Below are positions 1-7,407 of a stretch of 64,000 bases of DNA, piece by piece. Positions within the stretch are counted from its first letter, which is position 1, and each line of letters starts with the position of its first letter. The DNA comes from Flagellimonas onchidii. GTDB lineage: Bacteria > Bacteroidota > Bacteroidia > Flavobacteriales > Flavobacteriaceae. The notes under the pieces were generated by a model, which was given only the letters and a program-made list of their open reading frames with translations, had not been told where the DNA came from and searched no databases. The translations under genes were made by a program, and so were the position numbers. Location of the stretch: the NCBI RefSeq assembly GCF_004804315.1, contig NZ_SRXX01000006.1, forward strand, positions 1 to 64,000. Reading direction: 5' to 3'.

Positions 1-1392
1 GGCGAAGAGCTCACCGCCCACTATCGACAGGGCGTTGCCAGCGTTGCCGCTGATCGCCACAGTGAACTCGTTGCTCCCATCAAGGTTCAGGCCGTTGCCG
101 GCAGTGTACTGTGTGTCGTTGTCCGTATCGGGGACATAAAGCCCGTTCGCATCGATCGTCAGGGCGTTGCCCGCAGTCGTGCTCACATCCGCGGAGAAGA
201 CCGTGCCCGTAAGGTCAAGGCCGCCGCCGGCAGTGTACTGCGTGTCGTTGTCGGTACGGCCAGCAAGTGCGTCGATGGCCCCCTGTACATCGGTCTCGCC
301 CAATGAGGAGGTGCTGTCGTCGAAGGACACCTCTCCGGCGTCCTGGTCGTCCGTCGCGTAGATGCCGTTGGCGCGTACGTCAAGGGCATTGTTCGCATCG
401 GGGCTCGCAACGGCCGTGAACTCGTTGCTGCCGTCAAGGTCAAGGCCGCCGCCGGCAGTGTACTGCGTGTCGTTGTCCGTACGGCCGGCAAGTGCGTCGA
501 TGGCCCCCTGTACATCGGTCTCGCCCAATGAGGAGGTGCTGTCGTCGAAGGACACCTCTCCGGCGTCCTGGTCGTCCGTCGCGTAGATGCCGTTGGCGCG
601 TACGTCAAGGGCATTGTTCGCATCGGGGCTCGCAACGGCCGTGAACTCGTTGCTCCCGTCAAGGTTCAGGCCGTTGCCGGCAGTGTACTGTGTGTCGTTG
701 TCCGTACGGCCCGCAAGTGCGTCGATGGCACCCTGTACATCGGTCTCGCCCAATGAGGAGGTGCTGTCGTCGAAGGACACCTCTCCGGCGTCCTGGTCGT
801 CCGTCGCATAGATGCCGTTGGCGCGTACGTCAAGGGCATTGTCCGCATCAGGGCTCGCAACGGCCGTGAACTCGTTGCTGCCGTCAAGGTTCAGGCCGTT
901 GCCGGCAGTGTACTGTGTGTCAGTGTCAACTAAAGCAGCTATATCAGCTAAAGCAACTGAATATGTATTGGTATCTGAATCGGTAATAACCAAATTTGTA
1001 TTGGTGGCATCTATGCCAAAAGAGGCAATTGTCGTATTTGTATCGGTCAATGTATCGCTAAGACTACTTAAATCGACATTTACATTTCCCCCATTTTCTA
1101 AAGTTAATGTCAATTGATTGGTAGCTCCATCAAAAGTGAACCCCGTTAATTGTTGGTCATCCGAAGATGTCAATTCCCAGGAATCTCCATCCCAAAAATA
1201 GATGGTACCTGTGCTGGTATTCACATATATGTCTCCTGCATCTGCTCCACTTGGAGTGACTGCTCCTGAACTGGAAACGGCTGTTCCACTCAACACTTCA
1301 CAATTGCATTGGTCTTGCAATGTTACCGTGGTCTGTGAATAGGCAAATCCTGAGAAAAATAATAAGGCAATGATTATAATGCTCTTTTTCAT
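1..1392 (-). CDS. Secreted repeat-rich surface protein, tail-fibre-like (3' end outside window)
   Basis: The frame is open from the ATG at 1392 to the window edge (464 codons seen), so the C-terminus is missing. Residues 1-20 form a signal peptide (MKKS, a hydrophobic run, then AYSQ). Residues 25-70 hold a segment of the type found at the start of many flavobacterial surface proteins (GDIYVNTSTGTIYFWDG). After about residue 155 come TQYTAG.GL.L.GS.EFTAV and TDVQGAIDALA motifs, which recall phage tail fibres and trimeric adhesins. Three copies of a 75-residue unit are almost identical. No catalytic motif is visible. I infer a fibrous, secreted or surface-anchored structural protein; a type IX secretion signal cannot be tested because the C-terminus is out of view. 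No phage genes lie nearby. Confidence 0.75.
   Translation of the reverse strand, partial: MKKSIIIIALLFFSGFAYSQTTVTLQDQCNCEVLSGTAVSSSGAVTPSGADAGDIYVNTSTGTIYFWDGDSWELTSSDDQQLTGFTFDGATNQLTLTLENGGNVNVDLSSLSDTLTDTNTTIASFGIDATNTNLVITDSDTNTYSVALADIAALVDTDTQYTAGNGLNLDGSNEFTAVASPDADNALDVRANGIYATDDQDAGEVSFDDSTSSLGETDVQGAIDALAGRTDNDTQYTAGNGLNLDGSNEFTAVASPDANNALDVRANGIYATDDQDAGEVSFDDSTSSLGETDVQGAIDALAGRTDNDTQYTAGGGLDLDGSNEFTAVASPDANNALDVRANGIYATDDQDAGEVSFDDSTSSLGETDVQGAIDALAGRTDNDTQYTAGGGLDLTGTVFSADVSTTAGNALTIDANGLYVPDTDNDTQYTAGNGLNLDGSNEFTVAISGNAGNALSIVGGELFA
246..921 (-). repeat. Three tandem 225-bp repeats inside the surface protein gene
   Basis: The 75-codon unit (TQYTAG, SNEFTAVASPDA, GIYATDDQDAGEVSF, SSLGETDVQGAIDALAGR) occurs three times in a row with only a few base differences between copies. 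Degenerate copies follow toward position 1. The units are much richer in GC than the 5' part of the same gene: 41 of 60 bases are G or C at 541-600 against 29 of 60 at 1201-1260. Boundaries are approximate because the repeats are circularly permutable. Confidence 0.9.
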
Positions 1393-1829
1393 GGGGTTTA
1401 CGTTAAATGACATCGTCTGAATATGTTTTTTGTAATCTTTTATGCTAATTCGTTGTGTGCATTTAAATCGTTCACAATTCAAAACACTACAACACTTTAC
1501 AAAATTACCTTTACCTATAGGGGGTGAAAATATTTGTTGTGTATACCTAAATTCCGAAGGTATAGCGGTTAAATCTTGAGGTGATAACTTAAAAAAACTT
1601 TAATTTTTTAGAGGTCATTGGTCGATAATACCAGTATTTTTAAAGGCTTTCGGATGCCCACTTTCTTTTGCAAAAAGAAATTTTATCTTATTTCAAAAAA
1701 CAATTTTTATCGTTGAATCCAGCTTATTTGATAAAACAAACAGATTATATTCAAAGAAGTCAAATTTTGGAAAACAGTAAATGGAAAATGTTTTTCCTCT
1801 CCTATTTCTTATAAAAATCAATAAGCAAA
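1393..1829. other. Intergenic region, AT-rich
   Basis: This 437-base gap lies between two minus-strand genes. It holds a candidate promoter for the repeat protein (1500-1540). I see no convincing terminator for the gene at 1830-4169, no RNA gene and no open frame with coding character. Confidence 0.6.
1500..1540 (-). promoter_or_regulatory. Candidate promoter of the repeat protein gene
   Basis: On the minus strand TAATTTTG (1507-1500) matches the Bacteroidetes -7 consensus TAnnTTTG. A run ATTTTC lies 18 bases upstream in place of a good -33 TTTG. ACAACA at 1540-1535 sits 27 bases before the -7 box, almost the spacing (28) of the same hexamer in the two promoters at 4197-4242 and 7202-7247. 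The leader to the ATG at 1392 would be about 100 bases. Confidence 0.45.
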
Positions 1830-4169
1830 TCAGTCCTTATCTACCCTATATGTTATTTGACGATTAGTAATTAAGGTTGCAGGTCTCGCCAAAACCGTCA
1901 AATCCGAAGTTGTTGTTCCTGAAAGCGGGATATTTTGATCGTTAGTTATATCAGATGGAGAAATTGTATTTGTGAAAACTCCTGCAGCATTTGTGGTCAC
2001 GTCAAATGTAAAAGTACAAGTGGTTCCTGCTGGTAAGCTGACACCGGAAATAGAAAAACTTGAAGCTCCCGAAACAGCAGAAATTGTCCCTCCACACGAA
2101 GATGAAGCATCGGGAGTAGAAGCTATTGTCATTCCTAAAGGGAGGTTGTTTGTTAAATCCAGATTAGTTAGTGAAACTCCATTGGAGGGGTTTTCAATGC
2201 TTATTGTTACGGTGGATTCTTGTCCTTCGTAAATTGTGGTGGGGTTGAAAGATGATGTGGCCACTGTTGGAAAAGCAATCTCATTTGAAGTAACAAAGAC
2301 TCCTCCCCATATACCTTCAAGACTACTTCCCAATACCACATCCATTTCGGTTGCATTATTGGCAACAAGTCCGGTTGCATCAAATACATCAATATCCACC
2401 CCCCAACTATAGCCAAAGTTTGGGTTTCTAGTTCCCAAGTCAATGCCAAACTCTGAAATGGTTCCATTTAGTGTATTATTGGCAGGGTTCAATGCATTTG
2501 AAAGTGAAGTTCCTTCTATACTTACAAAGTCTCCTGTGCTACTAGCCTCACCATCCATACCATAATAGCCAACATGTGTCTCAAAAGTCCCTATAGATGG
2601 AGTCAAAAGTCCCGTAACGGTAAAAGAGTCGTTGGCTCCAAATCCAAAGAAATCAAATCCATCCCAAACACTAACGTTTCTTGATGTATCAGCAGGGTCG
2701 TTATAAATCACTACCATGGTCCATCCTCCATGAGGTCCTGTAAACGAACTTCCCGTAACCAAAGCTATATCGGCGACGAAATAATTACCATTTCCTCCGG
2801 ATTGTACAATAGAAGTAACATCTGAGTAAGCCATAAATGTATTCCAGCCAGCGAAACTTGTCGTTTCTATGTTTCTTACATCCGAATTCACTGAGGTGTA
2901 TGTTCCAGACGTGGGATCCATAAATTTAACTTGGTCAATATTCAACGCGCCAGAAGGATTTGTGATACCCCCATTGGAACTGTTGTAAACCCCTCCCCAG
3001 TATAATCCTGCCCATTGTACCGTAGACCCCACGGGCAAACTAAGGTTGCTACTACTTGAATTTACAGTACTGCCATCACTATCTACATCTGCGTATCCCA
3101 TGACCACTGGTGGATTATTTGATACAGGGGTACCAGGACAACCTGAAGTACATTGTAAATTAGTATTTCCGAGCATCTTAAAGTTCCCCATTAGGTTTAT
3201 TGCCACTCTTTCCTCATAAGGTCGCGTCACATTTGGATCATTATCATTATCATTAATTGTTACCGTAGCGGTATCGACAATCGAGATTGATGGGTCTGAA
3301 GTCGCCGTAAATGATATTGTAAAATTCTCGGTCGATTCAAAGGTGGTATCATCCAAAATGGTAATTGTAATTTGTTCGGTATCACCAGAAGTACCATTAA
3401 AATTAAGGGTTCCCGTATCTGAGGTATAATCTGACCCTGCCAAGGCAGTACCATTATTAGTTTGATAATTTACTGTAAAAGCTCCTGTAGCATCTGGACC
3501 ATTGTGTGTTGCAGTCAGTGTAGCGGTTCCTGCATCTTCATTTATCGAAACATCTTCTATCAATATTTCGGGTGCAATGGTCGTTATGCTTAAATCATCT
3601 ATTCCACCTTCAATAATATCTCCAGGTCCTGATCCATCTGAAACCGTTACCCTAATTACAACGTTAGACCCAGCTGGTATAGCAGCGGTTGCTTCCGTCC
3701 AAACCGCATTAGTAGTAATATCTCCAATAGATACCAAATTGGTATAACTACCTCCCCCGTTTAAAGAATACTCCAATAGAAAAAAGTCATTTACATCATC
3801 ACCATTATCACGTTGCCCAAAAAAATACCAAATTGAGAGTTGAGAAGCCAACGTTATGTTATATGTTGGTGAGGTGGTAATGGATGTTCCTCCATCAACA
3901 TCTGCATTACCTGCTGAGCTATTGGTAGCCGTAAAATAGGCATTTACACCAGCTGCCGTATGGTCATCCTCCAATTGAGTAGTAACACCACCACTGCTCT
4001 CTCCCGTAGGGTTGGCAACAATGAAAGTTCCTGTTGATGAAGTTCCGGATGTAGTCCAACCAGTTGCCGTACCACTTTCAAAATTCTCACTTACCTGCCC
4101 TACAACATCATGTGATAGCAATAGTGTGATCACTACGAAAAGAAAAGCTGAAAAATGCAATCTGCCCAT
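1830..4169 (-). CDS. Secreted multidomain protein with Calx-beta and DUF11-like domains
   Basis: This is a 779-residue secreted protein with a signal peptide (residues 1-24, ending VVG/Q). Order of parts: a jelly-roll-like region (about 26-200, starting ENFESGTATGW and ending GGIDDLSI); a Calx-beta domain (about 203-310, EDAGTATLT and the closing VTINDND); a large region of unclear family (about 320-635) with WAGLYWGG and GGWTMVVIYNDP, as in other large bacterial surface proteins; a DUF11-like beta-sandwich (about 640-750, NNLPLGMTIA); and a basic tail ending ITNRQITYRVDKD. That tail recurs on the next gene upstream. I see no canonical type-A or type-B secretion C-terminal domain. A structural or adhesive role is inferred; calcium binding by the Calx-beta domain is possible. 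Confidence 0.8.
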   Translation of the reverse strand: MGRLHFSAFLFVVITLLLSHDVVGQVSENFESGTATGWTTSGTSSTGTFIVANPTGESSGGVTTQLEDDHTAAGVNAYFTATNSSAGNADVDGGTSITTSPTYNITLASQLSIWYFFGQRDNGDDVNDFFLLEYSLNGGGSYTNLVSIGDITTNAVWTEATAAIPAGSNVVIRVTVSDGSGPGDIIEGGIDDLSITTIAPEILIEDVSINEDAGTATLTATHNGPDATGAFTVNYQTNNGTALAGSDYTSDTGTLNFNGTSGDTEQITITILDDTTFESTENFTISFTATSDPSISIVDTATVTINDNDNDPNVTRPYEERVAINLMGNFKMLGNTNLQCTSGCPGTPVSNNPPVVMGYADVDSDGSTVNSSSSNLSLPVGSTVQWAGLYWGGVYNSSNGGITNPSGALNIDQVKFMDPTSGTYTSVNSDVRNIETTSFAGWNTFMAYSDVTSIVQSGGNGNYFVADIALVTGSSFTGPHGGWTMVVIYNDPADTSRNVSVWDGFDFFGFGANDSFTVTGLLTPSIGTFETHVGYYGMDGEASSTGDFVSIEGTSLSNALNPANNTLNGTISEFGIDLGTRNPNFGYSWGVDIDVFDATGLVANNATEMDVVLGSSLEGIWGGVFVTSNEIAFPTVATSSFNPTTIYEGQESTVTISIENPSNGVSLTNLDLTNNLPLGMTIASTPDASSSCGGTISAVSGASSFSISGVSLPAGTTCTFTFDVTTNAAGVFTNTISPSDITNDQNIPLSGTTTSDLTVLARPATLITNRQITYRVDKD

Positions 4170-4196
4170 AAATTTAAGTTTGAACCTATCAATTGT

Positions 4197-4242
4197 TAAA
4201 ACTAGAACTCATTGGATTACTTGCACAAAAAATGTTGTCTAG
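4197..4242 (-). promoter_or_regulatory. Promoter with upstream element shared with the next gene
   Basis: The minus strand reads CTAGACAACATTTTTTG (4242-4226), 21 bases, then TAGTTTTA (4204-4197). The TTTG end fits a -33 box and TAnnTTTA a near-consensus -7 box. The same 17 bases and the same 21-base spacer occur at 7247-7202. The predicted leader to the ATG at 4169 is short, about 20-25 bases. Confidence 0.65.
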
Positions 4243-4342
4243 ATTGGAATCGTCTTGGTGAAAAGTTAAAATAATGAGGTATATCTATCTGATATTAAAT
4301 CAAATACCGATGTTTAAAAGATCTATTACGTTGATTTCTTTT

Positions 4343-7138
4343 TTAGTTTCTATCTACTCGGTACGTAATTCTTCGGTTAGTTATGACGCTATTAACACGT
4401 AAGGTCAGAGTGGCATTTGAAGAAGTCAAAGATGGACAAGAACCTGTTGAGTTGGATACAATTACCCTGTAGACATATCCCTGCTTATCAGAACCCGCAG
4501 TCAAAACGGTAAGTAAAGCAGTATCTACGCCTGAATATTCAGACCCATTGGTTATGTTGGAAAAGCTACCTCCTCCATTAGCACTTACCTGCCACTGATA
4601 GGTATCTGCATTGGTGGTGCTGGTGGTAAAAGTGCCATTTGTACCCAAAATCACAGTTTGATCACTAGGCTGGGTATCAATGGTTATAGGGCTTACTATA
4701 ATGGTCTGGGTAACATCGACAGTATTACCAGAACCATCTGTAACCCGGTAAGTTCTGGTGATTATTTCTGGGTTACTTCCCCCGTCACTCGAATCACCAA
4801 TAAACGTTACAGTAGGGTTAGCGGTACAATTATCAGCCTCGTCAGTTACCACAGTAATGTCAGAAGCTGGTATATCAGATGAACAATAGACTGTAACAGG
4901 GCTTGGATTGCTTGCAGTCGGTGCTACATTATCCACAGTTAATGTAGTAACACCTGTAATGCTCAAAACAGGGTCACCTATTGTTCCACCATATTCCACA
5001 ATATACCCTTGAGGGGCATAAGCTCCGCCACCTCCAGCTTCTGGTAAATCATTCCAAGATCCTGGGGTTGATGTAACTGAAGGGTCTGTAATATGTGCAT
5101 AATCTTCATTTCCAACATTATTTGGTTCCCCAGCATTCCAAAAGGCAAAATTAGGTGTGCTTCCTCCTGCTCCTCCATTCCAGAAGTTCGTTCCTGCTTC
5201 AGGGCCTGTGACCCAGTTCCAAACTCCTTCCGTAGCCGCATCACTTCCACCAATCCATCCTACTCCCTGTGCTTGAGATCCCGAAAAATCTGCTTCAACC
5301 TGTGAAGTCAATGTTGCCAAATATCCTTGCAAACCAAAATAGGTTCTTAGCGCTGCAGCATCTCTAGCTGCGGTCCATGAAATTCCTGGGTTGGCGATAA
5401 ATTCGTAATAATGCCCGGTTGGTGGTAAATAGTTAGCCGTACCTGGGGTAATTGAGAACTGTCTAGTTCCTGTTGGGCTTCCAGAACTACTTGAATATTC
5501 TACTGCTAAGATTGCTGTTTCAAACTCAGCAAAAGTAGTAGGCCCTTGTAAGGTAAGCTCCCCTTCCACCGCATCCCATGAGGCCGTTATATTCGGATGA
5601 GTGCCCGTTAGGGTCAACAAATCTTCCCCATTAATATATCCCGAGGAAATCTGAATATAAATGGCGTCCGCTGTAGTATCATCAGGGTCGGTTAAACTAA
5701 CCGTCTCTACTATGGCCTGTGATGTTCCAGGGCAATATACTTGATTCCCCGATACTGTAAGTACAGGGGGCTGATCTGCTGCCGGAACAATTGACTCGCT
5801 CAAATCATCTGCAGTGGCATCACTATCAGTTTGATCGACATTCACAGCAGTAATCGTATTGGTGATGGTTGTACCACTAGTACCTCCATTTACACTTGCA
5901 GTAATGTTTAGGGTTGCAGTAGCGCCATTGTTCAAGCTTCCTATTGTCCAAACTCCAGTTCCCGAGTTATATGCACCATCATCACTTACATAAGTAACTC
6001 CTGCCGGTAAAATGTCTGTTAGGCTCACATTGGTTGCATTTTCAGGGCCATTATTGGTTACAGTAAGGGTGTATACAACATTGCTGCCCTCCTTTGGTGT
6101 ACCATTATCAACTGTTTTGGCCACTGCCAAATCCGTAGATACGACTCCAAGGGTACAGACTTCTATGGAAAAACTATCTAAGGTTCCAGCATCCGCAAAA
6201 GCGAAATCATCGTTAACTGATAACGTCCATGTACCACTGGGATCCTCTCCGTTAAAATCTGATAGGTTCCCCTCTGGACTAAAGCTACCTGTAAAAGGTG
6301 CCGTTCCTGCAGTTATTGCAGTTGCTGCGGCGTCATCAAATACGGTATTGGTATAGTTATCACCGCCGCCGCCATTATCACTGGAAAGAAGAACCGTAGT
6401 TCCTCCAGGGCTGGTCAAAGTAATATCTAAATCATCATCCCAAGGATGGGTAATGTTCAAGGTAACATTCACATCGGTAATTGTACCTGATGCAAATCCA
6501 CTCAAATTTGCGTTAAGTGGCCCTGATCCATCATCCGGAATATTGGATCCAGGAGAAGAAGAAATTGTATTACAGCTTGTTCCTCCCGAAGTCCCTTGAA
6601 CCAAGACATCATCGATAAAATAGTATTCGGAATCACTATTTTGATTTGTCGCGAATTGCACTCTAATTTCAAGGGTTGAGCCAGATAGACCCGTAACAGA
6701 ATACGAGGCCAGAACCCCAGTTACTGTTGAACTTTGAAAATCTATCCATCCTCCTCCGTCAATTCTATATGCGCCCGCAAACCTGTCAAATGTTGCGTTA
6801 TTGTTTTCCACTCCAGCAAAGCCCGCGTCCAAACTAAAGGAAACATTGGTATATGCCGATATATCTATAGCTCCAGTGGACCAGGTTTCCACCTCATCCG
6901 TATTTCTGGCATGCATAACCTGATCACCACTTAAATTTTCGACATCCAACCTTCTAATAACATTGTTGTGGGTTTCGCCAGTAATTGACCATGTTGTTGC
7001 TTCAGGTCCAGTCGCAGTTCCGGATACATCTTGAACAGAACTTGGGCTTTCAAAGTCTTCAAACCATATGGTTGTTTGTGCAGAAACACTTATCGTTCCT
7101 AAAAATAAAAGAAAAAGTACGAGGGTTTTGATGTTCAT
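4343..7138 (-). CDS. Secreted mosaic protein: P-domain, DUF11, C-type lectin, Ig-like
   Basis: This 931-residue protein has a signal peptide (1-20, SVSA/Q). In order: a beta-sandwich start (about 25-185, WFEDFESPSS, YYFIDDVLVQG); a proprotein-convertase-type P-domain (about 190-330, HPWDDDLDITLTSPGGT and DPSGTWTLSVND); a DUF11 repeat (about 335-450, TVTNNGPENATNVSLTDILP); a cadherin-like stretch (about 455-570); a C-type-lectin-like domain (about 575-715, with SWTAARDAA, GWIGGSD and AGEPNN); a HYR-like domain (about 730-800); and an Ig-like domain (about 810-910, YQWQVSANGG). It ends in ITNRRITYRVDRN, nearly the tail of the neighbour at 1830-4169. It is probably exported and surface exposed; the lectin and P-domain suggest binding, but the ligand is unknown. 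Confidence 0.82.
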   Translation of the reverse strand: MNIKTLVLFLLFLGTISVSAQTTIWFEDFESPSSVQDVSGTATGPEATTWSITGETHNNVIRRLDVENLSGDQVMHARNTDEVETWSTGAIDISAYTNVSFSLDAGFAGVENNNATFDRFAGAYRIDGGGWIDFQSSTVTGVLASYSVTGLSGSTLEIRVQFATNQNSDSEYYFIDDVLVQGTSGGTSCNTISSSPGSNIPDDGSGPLNANLSGFASGTITDVNVTLNITHPWDDDLDITLTSPGGTTVLLSSDNGGGGDNYTNTVFDDAAATAITAGTAPFTGSFSPEGNLSDFNGEDPSGTWTLSVNDDFAFADAGTLDSFSIEVCTLGVVSTDLAVAKTVDNGTPKEGSNVVYTLTVTNNGPENATNVSLTDILPAGVTYVSDDGAYNSGTGVWTIGSLNNGATATLNITASVNGGTSGTTITNTITAVNVDQTDSDATADDLSESIVPAADQPPVLTVSGNQVYCPGTSQAIVETVSLTDPDDTTADAIYIQISSGYINGEDLLTLTGTHPNITASWDAVEGELTLQGPTTFAEFETAILAVEYSSSSGSPTGTRQFSITPGTANYLPPTGHYYEFIANPGISWTAARDAAALRTYFGLQGYLATLTSQVEADFSGSQAQGVGWIGGSDAATEGVWNWVTGPEAGTNFWNGGAGGSTPNFAFWNAGEPNNVGNEDYAHITDPSVTSTPGSWNDLPEAGGGGAYAPQGYIVEYGGTIGDPVLSITGVTTLTVDNVAPTASNPSPVTVYCSSDIPASDITVVTDEADNCTANPTVTFIGDSSDGGSNPEIITRTYRVTDGSGNTVDVTQTIIVSPITIDTQPSDQTVILGTNGTFTTSTTNADTYQWQVSANGGGSFSNITNGSEYSGVDTALLTVLTAGSDKQGYVYRVIVSNSTGSCPSLTSSNATLTLRVNSVITNRRITYRVDRN

Positions 7139-7201
7139 CTTTTTGATTCAGCCAGATTACTTTGGAAATTGATTTATCATCTCCGATTATCTATAACCGA
7201 A

Positions 7202-7247
7202 TAAAAATAGATTGAATGCCTCAAGGCAACCAAAAAATGTTGTCTAG
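7202..7247 (-). promoter_or_regulatory. Promoter with upstream element shared with the neighbouring gene
   Basis: The minus strand carries CTAGACAACATTTTTTG (7247-7231), a 21-base spacer and TATTTTTA (7209-7202). The element and spacing match the promoter at 4242-4197. The predicted leader to the ATG at 7138 is about 55-60 bases. The spacer differs between the two promoters, so the shared bases are not simply a recent duplication. Confidence 0.65.
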
Positions 7248-7290
7248 TATGCTATTCTACTTGTGAAGAGACGAAACCAAGGTGTGAGTG

Positions 7291-7328
7291 AAAAAAAAAT
7301 GCCGTGATTGAATGTATTTTATCAATCA
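7291..7328 (-). terminator. Candidate intrinsic terminator after the OmpA-like gene
   Basis: On the minus strand TGATTGA (7328-7322) pairs with TCAATCA (7311-7305) across a 10-base loop. A run of nine T (7299-7291) follows after CGGCA. The stem is AT-rich and the T-run starts five bases after it, so strength is uncertain. It sits 80 bases past the stop codon at 7408. Confidence 0.45.
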
Positions 7329-7407
7329 ATTCATAACAATATGGCTCTTTGGCATATATGAGATAGAGGGGCCATTCCACCCTTATTTGTAATCCGCTAT
7401 GGATGCC

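Noticed and set aside
183..887. Arginine/threonine-rich frames in the 225-bp repeats
   Set aside because: They are frame-shifted readings of the repeat protein, which has an open frame from 1392 to the window edge with a signal peptide.
246..921. CRISPR-like array
   Set aside because: Units are 225 bases, head to tail, in frame and without unique spacers.
1..1392. Prophage remnant, because of tail-fibre-like motifs
   Set aside because: No other phage gene, integrase or attachment site is present; similar motifs are common in bacterial surface proteins.
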